Below are positions 55,255 to 64,000 of a DNA stretch of 64,000 nt, one piece after another (position 1 is the stretch's first letter; each line of letters begins with the position of its first letter). The notes below the pieces were generated by a model that worked only from the letters and a program-made list of their open reading frames with translations, did no database searches and was not told where the DNA came from. The translations under genes and the position numbers were made by a program. The DNA is from Chondrus crispus. Its lineage: Eukaryota > Rhodophyta > Florideophyceae > Gigartinales > Gigartinaceae. The stretch is taken from positions 676,618-740,617 of the forward strand of contig NW_005179249.1 in assembly GCF_000350225.1 (NCBI RefSeq), given 5' to 3'.

Positions 55255-55570
55255 CAGGAGCGTGAACTAAAATCGCATTTCAGCGAGTCAGTCCGGACAA
55301 GGTGTTGGCATACGGAGTTGGACTTTTATTCGAGGAATCACATTGATTACAATTAGAGGGTATATGCTCCGCACCCTGGAAGTGTGGAATATCCAGCATG
55401 GTCAATGCCTGATGAGAGTTTAAGTCCTAACGTCACTCGATCCAGCGCATTCTGTATCGTCCGAATGTCAACACCGGGAATGCTGCAAGCAGGAACGGAC
55501 TGGTGGTTCGTGTCACAAGTTTATATTTTTTGCTCACAAAATTAGCTAAGTCATTTCATGACACATTACA

Positions 55571-57283
55571 TCATGCAGAGACGCTCTCCCTAATTTCTAC
55601 AAAAGAATCTGGATCTTGTCCATCGAAATTCTCGCGATACTTGCTGAAGATATTTTGCAAGTGCGGAAACAATTGACGAATCTCCCAAAGGCCGTTGCTT
55701 TGTTTGGCCAGTCCACATCGTATCATTGCCTTTCTCGCATATGTGAGGCCTTCGTCATCGCGCTGACGGGTAACTTCCCTCACGACTTTGGCCGCCAGCT
55801 GAAGAAAGAACCGTTTACCCGGATTTCGGAGGAGCCCCGACGAGCTGCCGTACGTTCTTTCATTGTCTAGGTTCCGAAATAGAGCTGCTTTGTGCTCCTC
55901 CCATAGGTTGCTCCAAACCGCTTCCAACTTTTGAATAAAAAACGAATCGGCCGACTGCAACAAATCGGTTGCGTTCGCTGGGAAGAATCTTATCGTCGTG
56001 TTGATTTTTTGGAGCGCCTTTTCAAGCTGTGTCGTTATGGCATGACCTCCACAGTTGTCCATAAACAGAACCCTCTGGCGGCCGTTAGCAAGCGGGCCAA
56101 TGGCGCGTCTCTTGCGCAACCACAAGTTCATAACTCGCTTATCGATCCATCCCTTAGGGCCAGTCCGATAGCTGACTCCCGGCACATCATCTGGTAATCC
56201 CCTGATCGGATAGTTGCTGTCCCTGTTCTTAAACATGAGAAAAGGCATCTCAATCAGCGCGTCGGGGCCGCCAGAAATTCGTACCATCAACGTCATACCC
56301 TCCCCTCCGGACGTTACGTCGGCATATTTGACATGCTCGTCACCACGGAAGCCTAAAGTACGACCATTATCCATATTGAAAAGAAAATGCGTCTCATCAG
56401 CATTCTCCACATTGCACTCATCCAGTTGCCCGGATTGAAACTCTTTCGTAATGGTGCCAGGAAAATATGCAACCCTTCCATCAATATTTTCCTGCCCCTC
56501 AGGTGAGATCTGGAGTTTCCCTGTCTGCCGGCGTGTTACAATACTATCACGATTCATGAACCTCTGAGTCTAAGAGGGTGTGATGAGATCCTTGATCAAC
56601 TTGTCTTTTCGCCCACTTCGCATCTCGTTGTGATATTCCTCCTTTTCAGAATGTGCAATGAGGTCCTTGGCAAGCAGGCTGAGAGTGTTGGCTGAAAACT
56701 TGATACCGAGCTTTCGAAGCTGCGCAAAGTCGTCGAATAGGTCATGTTCCAGCGCCTGGACCCATACAGAACGCTTTCGTCCTCGTCCGGCTCTAGCTTT
56801 TGTAAAAAGCCGTCGCTGCCCTTGCTTCGTTACTGCAGAAACGGAAAGTGCGGTAGCACTGTTTCGATCTCTGCAGGGAGCCAGATCCGCTACGAAATCC
56901 ACGTGCTCCTCCCACAACCTTTTTGCGCGCATGTAGTTCGCCGAGTGTCCAGATCGGAAGAACTGGGGGAACTTCCTGATGGCGTTGGTCTGCATGCGTT
57001 TATCGTTTCCGCAGCGTTCCCTTTCTGCAATCATCCAACGCGAGATCGTAGCTCTCTGATGAAGAGAAAGGACATTGTGCTTTGTGTGCTGGTGAGCAGG
57101 TCGCGTTAGGTCGTCGTCCGTAATGGCTCCTGAAGAAGACTGAATGTTGGGTTCTTGTGTTTGGACGGCGTGGTGTTGATATAACGGCGGCGGAATCGGT
57201 GTGTTTGTAGTCTGCGGACGTGTCAAACGAGTTGCGGTAGCATTGGATAGAAAGTTAACGATGGGGGAGCCTGAAATGGGCAT
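55571..57283 (-). pseudogene. Pogo/DDE_1-type transposase, one nonsense codon
   Basis: One frame from ATG 57283 to 55571, interrupted only by TAG at 56572-56570. The N-terminal part has the helix-turn-helix-like block LHQRATISRWMIAERERCGN and SANYMRAKRLWEEHVDFV, then a basic ARAGRGRKRSVWVQALEHDL. After the TAG come FMNRDSIVTRRQTGKLQIS, the catalytic landmarks NADETHFLFNMDNGRTLGFR (Asp 1), RVLFMDNCGGHAITTQLEKA (Asp 2) and RFFPANATDLLQSADSFFIQ (Asp 3), and a C-terminal helical tail. About 570 codons in all. The one stop, together with well-preserved TIRs, implies recent activity. It may have a live sister copy elsewhere. Some conserved pogo residues are replaced (GGH for the usual SSH), so a subfamily is likely. 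Confidence 0.8.
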
Positions 57284-57537
57284 GTTGATGATCAAGGTTG
57301 GAATGGACGAAGGCAATGGGGGTGGTGTTGTACGAACTAGACGTGTTGCCGCCAATGGAGCTGTGATATCAGCGACGGAGGCCGCCGGTGAAATGTAATG
57401 TTACATTATTAATGTCATTAATAACAGATATCACAGAAATATAGTTGGTAACATTAAATAATTTGCGAGGAGAATGATGACTTGCATTGATAATGTTACA
57501 AACATTATTTGGAAGTAACATTAATATTTTGGTAACA

Positions 57538-57665
57538 TTAGTTACAGTTAACGGGTGTACAGTACTTCGGAGCACAGGGATACAGAGCATTTCATTGACG
57601 GTTAGTTACAGTTAACGGGTGTACAGTACTTCGGAGCACAGGGATACAGAGCATTTCATTGACGG
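57538..57665 (+). repeat. 64-bp tandem duplication spanning the pogo-like element's end
   Basis: Copies 57538-57601 and 57602-57665 are identical. Each starts with the last 20 bases of the element (TTAGTTACAGTTAACGGGTG), then 44 bases of flank. The duplication therefore happened after insertion and produced an orphan terminal repeat just upstream of the BTB gene. Confidence 0.95.
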
Positions 57666-57908
57666 TCTGAGCTGAAGCTGTAAATCCGGTCCACGTGTAG
57701 TGTCCGGGAAGAGCTCAGCGATGCATGCACACCAGCGTTGGCTGTAATGGGCCGTTTATAGATATCCCGTTTACCCCGCCCGCCCCACCCAGCTTGTTTG
57801 CTACCTTGTCCGAACGTTTACCAGAACCCATCCTCACAAGCATCCGGCGACCTTCCGCTATCCCGATCTGCCGCCATCCCCGACCCCAATCCACCCCCTT
57901 CGCCCGCG

Positions 57909-59717
57909 ATGGACAAGTCTACGACTCCCGTCGCCTCCCGGCGCTCGAGCGAGGGCGATAAACCTCCCGCTGATGAGAAACCCATCATCAAAACCGAAGT
58001 CATGATGATATCTAGTTCCCCTCAAAAGTTGCTGCCCTCTCCCACCAAGATCTCCCTTCCCCCCATGCCTCCCTCGACACTAGTCGGCAACTGGATCTTG
58101 CATGAACATTCCTTTGCTCCCCAGCGCGAGTACTTCATGTCCTTCTGCGCGCAGCTCTCCCGTCGCCGTGTAGTCGACCATCTCATGAGCTTCCGCTTTC
58201 CTCAAGAGGATATCGAGCCCGTTGCCGTCCATTATTCGCGTCTCGCGCTCGCCGGCGGACCTATGGCCGCCCTGTTGCGCGAGAAGAAAGAGGAGGATGT
58301 CGTCATGGGAACCCCGGGACGGGAAAAGGACAAGGAGAATGACAAGAGCGATTCCTCGAAAAAGGAAGACGGTAAGGGCAAGCCAGTCGAGAAGGATGTG
58401 TCTTCAGAGAAGGAGGCCAATGAGAAAGAAGCGGACCCCATGCTCGACGACGAGCCCAGTCTCGTCCGCACCCCGGATTCCCCGCCCCGTAAATCCCCCG
58501 TGCTTTTATCGGACGATGACACCCCGCGCGTGTTTAACATCATTGTCAAGTTTCTGTATTGCGAGGAAGTCCAATTCAACTATCTCACCTTTCAGGAAGT
58601 TGTCCAGCTCGCTGTCGCCGCACACCGCTGGCAACTGACAGATCTGTATAACGCCACTTTTGCTTACGTGATGGATCAAAACCTCCTGGCCGATGGCCTG
58701 GGGATCCGCACTTTCATACCGCTTGTCAGCCACGCGGAAACGCCCGAGGCCTTCCGGCGCTACTTTTGCATTGCCGTCGGGCATCACTTTGACGTGTTGT
58801 ACCCTCGGCTGAAGGCGATATCGCTGACAGAGTCGACAGCACCGGTCTCACTCTCCGTCCCACCGTTGTGGGATGTTATTGTATCACAGAACATGCTTTC
58901 GCATGTTATCCATTGCATCGGCTTATATTCCGAAGAGTCCTACGACCAGTATCTACTCGACGTTGTTTTGCGCTACTATGAACCCAAGAAGGGCTCCATG
59001 GATGAGGAGCTGCAGGGTCTGTTGTCGCAGCTCAACTGGGACGAGATAGAGCTGTCGGAGACGTTTGCCTCTGATGGTCCCAGCAAGAATTGGTCTGCCC
59101 GTGCGATTCGCATGGCTGCATTGGCTTCCTTTGATGCGCCGCAAACGCAGGCGCTCGAGGTGCGCATTCCATGGAACATTCCGCTGCAAAAACTGCTCAA
59201 GGAAAACACGTGGAGTTTCCAAACGGAGCATGTCCTGTGCGGCCCCTACGTTTGTTACTTGCATGTGAGAAAAGGGACTGGGCCGGAGGTTTCGCTGTTC
59301 GTGCACATATGGTATCGCGATGGAAAGCCGATCGGCGCGGATGCGCGCCATGAGTCGGTTCGCGTGAAGTGTCGGGCGACAGAGCGTAACTGTCGTTGCG
59401 ATTCTGGAAGGCAGTGGTCCAATACTTCGCACGGGTTCCTAGAAAATTTGAGCTTTGAGGGAAAGCTGGAGGGGTATCCAGGCTTGGGCTGGAGTCAGTT
59501 TTTGGAAGCGAAGAGGATAGAGGAATGGCGAACGAGTCACGGGGAAGGATGCGGGCTCGCCATAACGACGGTGCTACAATTCATGCGTCCCAAGAAGCAG
59601 TTTGAAGGACCCGCCAGAAGGAGCTTGCGCGCTCCTTCTCCGGGACGCGTTGTTAGCGCTATTCAGAAGAAACATTCTCGCCCATCGACTAGAATGAAGC
59701 TGAGGGAGTCGAGGTAA
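57909..59717 (+). CDS. BTB/POZ protein with split BTB fold and MATH-like C-terminus
   Basis: Probable substrate adaptor of a CUL3-type ubiquitin ligase or a related regulator. ATG 57909 was preferred over the TTG upstream because it begins a Met-Asp-Lys-Ser N-terminus and lies downstream of a pyrimidine-rich leader; 602 residues follow. Residues 65-125 carry the first half of a BTB-like fold (HSFAPQREYF ... LALAGGPMAALL). A 75-residue Lys/Glu/Asp/Ser-rich insertion follows (126-200). Then comes the second half: TPRVFNIIVKFLYCEEVQFN and LTFQEVVQLAVAAHRWQLTD (205-245). A BACK-like helical part covers about 300-420. The C-terminal third (460-575) has beta-type pieces such as YVCYLHVRKGTGPEVSLFVH and GLGWSQFLEAKRIEEW, similar to a MATH fold. 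It is convergent with NDC80. No introns are seen. Confidence 0.7.
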   Translation: MDKSTTPVASRRSSEGDKPPADEKPIIKTEVMMISSSPQKLLPSPTKISLPPMPPSTLVGNWILHEHSFAPQREYFMSFCAQLSRRRVVDHLMSFRFPQEDIEPVAVHYSRLALAGGPMAALLREKKEEDVVMGTPGREKDKENDKSDSSKKEDGKGKPVEKDVSSEKEANEKEADPMLDDEPSLVRTPDSPPRKSPVLLSDDDTPRVFNIIVKFLYCEEVQFNYLTFQEVVQLAVAAHRWQLTDLYNATFAYVMDQNLLADGLGIRTFIPLVSHAETPEAFRRYFCIAVGHHFDVLYPRLKAISLTESTAPVSLSVPPLWDVIVSQNMLSHVIHCIGLYSEESYDQYLLDVVLRYYEPKKGSMDEELQGLLSQLNWDEIELSETFASDGPSKNWSARAIRMAALASFDAPQTQALEVRIPWNIPLQKLLKENTWSFQTEHVLCGPYVCYLHVRKGTGPEVSLFVHIWYRDGKPIGADARHESVRVKCRATERNCRCDSGRQWSNTSHGFLENLSFEGKLEGYPGLGWSQFLEAKRIEEWRTSHGEGCGLAITTVLQFMRPKKQFEGPARRSLRAPSPGRVVSAIQKKHSRPSTRMKLRESR

Positions 59718-60273
59718 TAATTTTACTGTTAGTTTTTCCAATCAGTTATGTCCTACAGTTTTTGTATTCATCTCCTACGTGTTATCATCTCCTACGTGTT
59801 AATTACAAACTGTCGAGTAACTTGGGGTGGCCGTGCAGGTATGATAGGTAAGGTTGAGAAGTGATCATCTCAAACCTAGAAGGCATCTCTCAGTTGTCTC
59901 AGGTGGTCAGCAGTCAGAGAAGATTTTTCTTGTACCGCATGTGCATAGTGGAACCGTGCATGTGCAAAGTTAGACGTTCCAAGGCAAAAGGGCAACTTTC
60001 AGTGGGGAATGCCACGCCCAAGGCATGGATGACTAAAAAGTGAACATCTTCACAGCGATACTAAATCGCTTAGTGTAGTACATTTTACCTGCCGGAGGTT
60101 CCCGATGATATAACTGAGTTTGCAAAGGCGTCTTCATTATCTCATATCGCGCTTGCACTGTACACTTTTCTCTAGAAGTAAAACATGAGTCGCCCGACGA
60201 ATGGAACGAAACCTATGCTTCTGCCTGAATTATACTAACGACTGGCCACTTCTTTGTAACAGAACAGTAGTCT
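59718..60273. other. Intergenic, between converging genes
   Basis: No gene. A 17-bp unit, ATCATCTCCTACGTGTT, is repeated in tandem near 59768-59801. The two 3' ends face each other here, so the region should hold both polyadenylation sites. Confidence 0.5.
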
Positions 60274-62106
60274 TCATGTCTCCCTCTCGTCCTTGAAATG
60301 TCTTTCTACAGTGGATGCACTCTTAATGACCGAATCAGTGTATCTGAGACTTTTTTCCATTCCCCGCTCGGCAATCTTGGCAAGGACTCTCCGCTTTTGA
60401 CCAAAGTCTGCCCGATAGGCATTGAGACTATCTGTACATGTTTTGAGCTCCCGTTCGGCTATCAGAAGTCTCTCACGGCTTTCGTTCAACGTGCGAGACA
60501 TGTGCTGCTCTCGATGTAAAATCGCTTCAGACCGGGCCTGAAGCTGCTGGCTGAGTGCTGCGCGATTGTTCCGGTATTCATTTTCCAAATTACCCTTTCT
60601 CGATTCTAAGAGAGAGAGTTCGTTTCTCAACACAATAAGTTTTTCCTCTACCTCATCGATTCGGTCCTGATATTTGAGGTTCTCCTCTTGCAAAGACGGA
60701 ATCGCGTTGGCCGTCTGTTCCTTCAACTCTCGTAAAACTGGGAGGATGTCCGCTTCCACGTTCTTGGACAGAAGCTTGTCAGCTTCCGTAATGGCCGCGT
60801 CTCGCGAAATCGTAAGCTCCCAATCGATCGAAGTGGGGTCTATGCGTGGATTGGGGGAAACAGATTCGAGAGAAGCTGCGAGATTGTGGTATCGCCGAAC
60901 GGCATCGTCCAGGACGGAGTAGGCCTCTGCCAGAAGCTGTTCAGATTCCCGCTGTTCCCGTTCGCATTGCGAGCGCTGGTCTCGTAGCTTCCGCAACCCG
61001 TCCCGCAAACGATCCTTGTCGGCCACCATCCGTTCTGAATCGATGCCCTTTTCCTCTTGTCTCGCCAAGGCCTCCTGCAACCTCGCCTTCTCGTCCAGTA
61101 GAATGGCGAGCTCTTTCTCATCGCTGTCAATGTCGGCTTCCTTGTCCTTGATTTTCTTTTGCACGTTATTGTTGTGCTCAATCAAGGAAGGTATGAGGAG
61201 CTGAAACTTGTGAATGTTGGTCTCCAGGGACGTGCGATGCTCGACAATAAGAGCGAGAGGCGACGGTTGGGTCTGGAGTGTATGTAGTGTGACAGCAAGC
61301 TCATCGCGGTCGGCTTGTATCTTTGCAATCTCGGCCTCGCGTTTTGAGCTCTCCGCCTCAAAGTGCTGACACAGGGCCTTGTCCAGGTCAGGAAATTCGT
61401 CGGCACCCTGCAGAAACTGAGAGTAGGCTGCGACCATGTTGTCATAAAAGATCTGTTGGCGGCGCTCGTTGGGGTCGAGCCCCTGGTCCGTTTCGTCGCG
61501 GGCGCGCATGGCGTCGCCATACTTGAGCAATCCCATTAGCCAGGTGAGAACACCGAGCAAACTAGGCCACGTATGGGGGGAGCCGACAGCGCTCAGGGCG
61601 CTCTTGGAGATTGTGAACGGGTAGCCCAGAGCTTTCAAGATGGCGGGGACTTCGTCCTCGAAGCGCTTCTGAAACGAAAAGTTGGGGTCGATGTTGCGGA
61701 CGAGGAAGAGAAAGATGTGCTGAAAGTCGCGGGAGCTGGGGTTGGTGAGAATCTTTGGGGAGATGGGCTGCTCGTAGCCGTGGTCGATGACGTAGGAGAT
61801 GAGGTTCTTGACGCAAAGTTGCATATAGTGCTTATCATGAATCGGGCGTGGGTCGGAAGGCCTTCCACGGGAATTGGCATAGGTCATGGAGGGACGCGAG
61901 CCGCGGCGCAGGTCGGATTTGGAGCCCATGACGGCGGTGGAGGTGGCGCGGCGGCCATAGCGGTTGTCGTCGTCGGGGTGCTTGTTATGGCCGCGGGATT
62001 TGGGGGGCCGCATAGCGCCGCCCAGGGAGGAACGTACGTTGAGGCCGCTATGGGAGACAGGGCCGAGGGTCGTGCGGCGCACGGGGGCCATCGTGTTGCG
62101 TCTCAT
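60274..62106 (-). CDS. NDC80: NDC80/HEC1 kinetochore protein
   Basis: Outer-kinetochore subunit that attaches spindle microtubules; partner of NUF2 in the NDC80 complex. ATG 62106 opens 610 residues, close to the 640 usual for the family. Residues 1-85 form a basic, Ser/Thr-rich tail of the kind phosphorylated by Aurora kinase. A calponin-homology domain spans about 87-195 with the strongly conserved ISPKILTNPSSRDFQHIFLF, FEDEVPAILKALGYPF and SAVGSPHTWPSLLGVLTWLM. From about 250 to 600 the protein is coiled coil (runs such as EAESSKREAEIAKIQADRDE). No introns or breaks are visible. It is the most secure gene in the window. It lies divergent to the subtilase gene. Confidence 0.97.
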   Translation of the reverse strand: MRRNTMAPVRRTTLGPVSHSGLNVRSSLGGAMRPPKSRGHNKHPDDDNRYGRRATSTAVMGSKSDLRRGSRPSMTYANSRGRPSDPRPIHDKHYMQLCVKNLISYVIDHGYEQPISPKILTNPSSRDFQHIFLFLVRNIDPNFSFQKRFEDEVPAILKALGYPFTISKSALSAVGSPHTWPSLLGVLTWLMGLLKYGDAMRARDETDQGLDPNERRQQIFYDNMVAAYSQFLQGADEFPDLDKALCQHFEAESSKREAEIAKIQADRDELAVTLHTLQTQPSPLALIVEHRTSLETNIHKFQLLIPSLIEHNNNVQKKIKDKEADIDSDEKELAILLDEKARLQEALARQEEKGIDSERMVADKDRLRDGLRKLRDQRSQCEREQRESEQLLAEAYSVLDDAVRRYHNLAASLESVSPNPRIDPTSIDWELTISRDAAITEADKLLSKNVEADILPVLRELKEQTANAIPSLQEENLKYQDRIDEVEEKLIVLRNELSLLESRKGNLENEYRNNRAALSQQLQARSEAILHREQHMSRTLNESRERLLIAERELKTCTDSLNAYRADFGQKRRVLAKIAERGMEKSLRYTDSVIKSASTVERHFKDERET

Positions 62107-63329
62107 GGCGTGGCGGAAAGTGGAATGCGAGGGTGTCGACTCGGCGCAAGGGGCGGGCGGGGGATCGAAGGAGGGGTAGGGTGGTAAGTAGACACATAAA
62201 CTAAGCAGCTAATATGATTCGGGGAAGATGGGCTCAGTGAAAGGAGCGATGCAAAGGTGTTGTTGGCTCACCAAGGATGACGTGAAAGCGCAAGTGTGCA
62301 TGGGGGGATGGTGTGGGGGGATGGTGTTTGAGTGGGTATGGAAAAAGGCGCGACCGAACGTTTGAAATTTCAAACGGCTAGAATTCGAGAACTTGTCTTA
62401 CAGCTAGAAGACAGATGTCCCATGCTGAACGGACCGACCTTTTCGCCATGGACAACGTGTCCAGGTGTACACGACGTACAGCATTGATACGTGTCCGATG
62501 GTCCTGAGCAGCGGACTACAGTACGTTCTGCATTCGTCACCAGTCGGAAAAAAGAGCAGATGGAGCCCACCGCTGCACTCTGCCTCCCACGGCACTTGCC
62601 TTTTGAGTGTCCCTGCTCTCGGAAGTCGTCACCAACGGTTGAGCAGCTGCACCGCCGCACGGTTGCATTGCTACCTGCAAAATGGAAGATCTTTGTCCCC
62701 CCAACAGCCGCTTTCCCCCTTGCATTGGTCGTGTCCATTTGCCGACGCTGCTGTCCGCCGTCAGAAAATGCTTAGCTCGCACAATCCTACTGCTGCAACG
62801 GGACACCCGCATCTTCACATTTTCCGTAATTCCCGCACACCGCATGCCCCAAGACTGACCCCGATCGCTCCCACGTCCCCGCTCCCACGTCGGCGCTCGC
62901 CGCTCCCTTCAAATCGCCTTTCTGCTGCTTCTGCATTTCCCCGCAGATCACGATGCAATTGCCCCTTCGGCCACTAGCGAAGCAGCTACCCGCACTGCCT
63001 TCTATGTTTCAGCATCCCTGCGTACCTTGCCGGATGCCAGCAATTCGCCCAAGAGATGCGCCTCAGGTGCCTGCGTTTTGCACTCCGACCCCCACCCCAT
63101 CCGTCTATCGCATTCAACACCTGTCATCCTGGTAAAACCAAACTATGTTTTCCCCGCCCCCCCCGCACCCCCTGTCCGGTCCCCTCTGTTAAATACAGAC
63201 CCTACACGATGGCCTGCTTACCCAACTAATCTCCCCCCTGCTTCTTTTCTTTTCGGCACCCTCCCGACCTGCACGCCACCTCCCGTCTACGCCGTCTACA
63301 GTTCACGCGCAATACCCGTGTCCCCTCCG
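62107..63329. other. Divergent intergenic region
   Basis: Holds the promoters of NDC80 (minus) and the subtilase (plus). GGGGGATGGTGTG is repeated near 62302-62326. Frames at 62370-63135 show no family resemblance on either strand. Confidence 0.45.
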
Positions 63330-64000
63330 ATGTGCTTCTCCGGTGCGGTGCTGCTGCTGCTGCACCTGCTACTGCTGCACCCCTCCCTTATGCTATCACA
63401 GCCTTTGCATACGCACGTCTTCACCCTCCCGCGCGCCTGCACGCCTCCCCTCTGCCGCCATCTTGCACGTCGCGCGTTGCGCCACGCCGGGTGCCAGGCT
63501 ATCCTCGAGCTGCAGCTGCTACAGATGTTCAAGGCGTCGTGCCCGGACGCGGCGGTGATGAATCTCTCTCTAAGCCGGCGTTTCACGGACGTGGCGCGCG
63601 ACACATCGCTGAGGCTAGCCTCGGACACCTCGCCGCCTTCCAACAAGATGCATGACGCGAACGACGACTTCGAGCGCGTAGGGACGATGCGGTTTTCGCG
63701 TGACGCTTCGGTGGGGTATGCCAACACGAGCCACGGCGTGGAGCGCGTCGCGCTGGACGACCAGATGCTGTCGAGGCGGTGCGCGCCAAGGCAAGGGGAG
63801 GGCGTGACGGTGTACGTGATCGACACGGGGTGTGCGACGACGCACGCGGAGCTCTCCGGGAGGGCGACGACAAGGGCTGCGCCCGGAAGCAAGTTTGGGG
63901 ATGGCGAGGACGACCACGGGCACGGGACGCACTCGGCGGCGCGTGCGGTAGGAAAGCGGGTTGGGGTGGCCTCGCGCGCGAGGGTGGTGTGCATCAAGGC
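63330..64000 (+). CDS. Secreted subtilisin-like serine protease (3' end outside window)
   Basis: Peptidase S8 that would be exported and self-processed. The frame from ATG 63330 is open to the right edge (223 codons). Residues 1-20 form a signal peptide, MCFSGAVLLLLHLLLLHPSL. Residues 26-105 are consistent with an inhibitor-I9-type propeptide (HTHVFTLPRACTPPL ...). The catalytic domain starts at about 125: RDASVGYANTSHGVERV, then the Asp motif VTVYVIDTG (D164) and the His motif DDHGHGTHSA (H197), followed by GVASRARVVCIKA. The Ser motif lies beyond the window. Spacing and the SHGVERV-like entry resemble proteinase K-type enzymes. The signal peptide supports the chosen start over internal methionines. 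Confidence 0.85.
   Translation, partial: MCFSGAVLLLLHLLLLHPSLMLSQPLHTHVFTLPRACTPPLCRHLARRALRHAGCQAILELQLLQMFKASCPDAAVMNLSLSRRFTDVARDTSLRLASDTSPPSNKMHDANDDFERVGTMRFSRDASVGYANTSHGVERVALDDQMLSRRCAPRQGEGVTVYVIDTGCATTHAELSGRATTRAAPGSKFGDGEDDHGHGTHSAARAVGKRVGVASRARVVCIK

Larger units (their letters stand above)
54987..57557 (-). mobile_element. Pogo-like DNA transposon with TA target duplication
   Basis: 27-bp terminal inverted repeats at 54987-55013 and 57531-57557 (CACCCGTTAAGTGTAACTAA and CACCCGTTAACTGTAACTAA) with two mismatches. TA is on both outer sides (54985-54986, 57558-57559), as for Tc1/mariner/pogo elements. Many internal GTAACATTA motifs are found near both ends. One transposase gene is inside, on the minus strand, plus a tRNA-like box. 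Confidence 0.9.

Noticed and set aside
63296..63997. Long minus-strand ORF opposite the subtilase
   Set aside because: It is the antisense shadow of a GC-rich gene; the plus frame has a signal peptide and both visible catalytic motifs.

Overview
This is eukaryotic nuclear DNA, most likely from a photosynthetic, intron-poor, transposon-rich alga. A multicellular red alga fits best, but that is inference. Seen directly: a kinetochore NDC80 gene, a BTB-domain gene, a SNF2/RING helicase fragment, one GT-AG intron with a CTAAC branch-like site, and a protein carrying the E-x-x-N-G-R motif of LHC-family helices. There are no bacterial operons or Shine-Dalgarno sites. All three stop codons terminate genes here.

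Layout. 0-8.7 kb: gag and protease of a Ty3/Gypsy element, cut by an AT-rich CACTA-like end and followed by a decayed Tnp2-like transposase. 9-23.5 kb: a mosaic of partial or broken host-gene copies (ARP5-like, SNF2/RING C-terminus, glutathione S-transferase, UTP6-like, MFSD5-like transporter, CDC16/APC6 TPR piece, TMEM62-like membrane piece) around two reading frames that look alive: an unknown 741-residue protein and the LHC-like protein. 24-55 kb: mostly mobile elements. These are three diverged copies (A, B, C) of one large element family, a pogo/CENP-B-type transposase remnant, a copia RT fragment, a PIF/Harbinger remnant, a piggyBac-like element flanked by CTAG, a small non-autonomous element nested in copy B, and a striking set of perfect palindromes. 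55-57.6 kb: an almost intact pogo-like element with TA target duplication. 57.9-64 kb: ordinary gene-bearing DNA (BTB protein, NDC80, a secreted subtilisin-like protease running off the edge).

The best candidate for something undescribed is the A/B/C family. Its long protein seems to combine piggyBac-like DDE landmarks (SLDDDH, ADRGY, GGVD) and a C-terminal Cys-rich finger with an internal PD-(D/E)XK nuclease signature (SPD...EVK) and a conserved upstream KxGTxNE motif. Copy A is bounded by about 829-bp terminal inverted repeats holding a C/G-rich minisatellite, with a 4-bp ATAA duplication at each side. The signature is in all three copies although their proteins have diverged widely.
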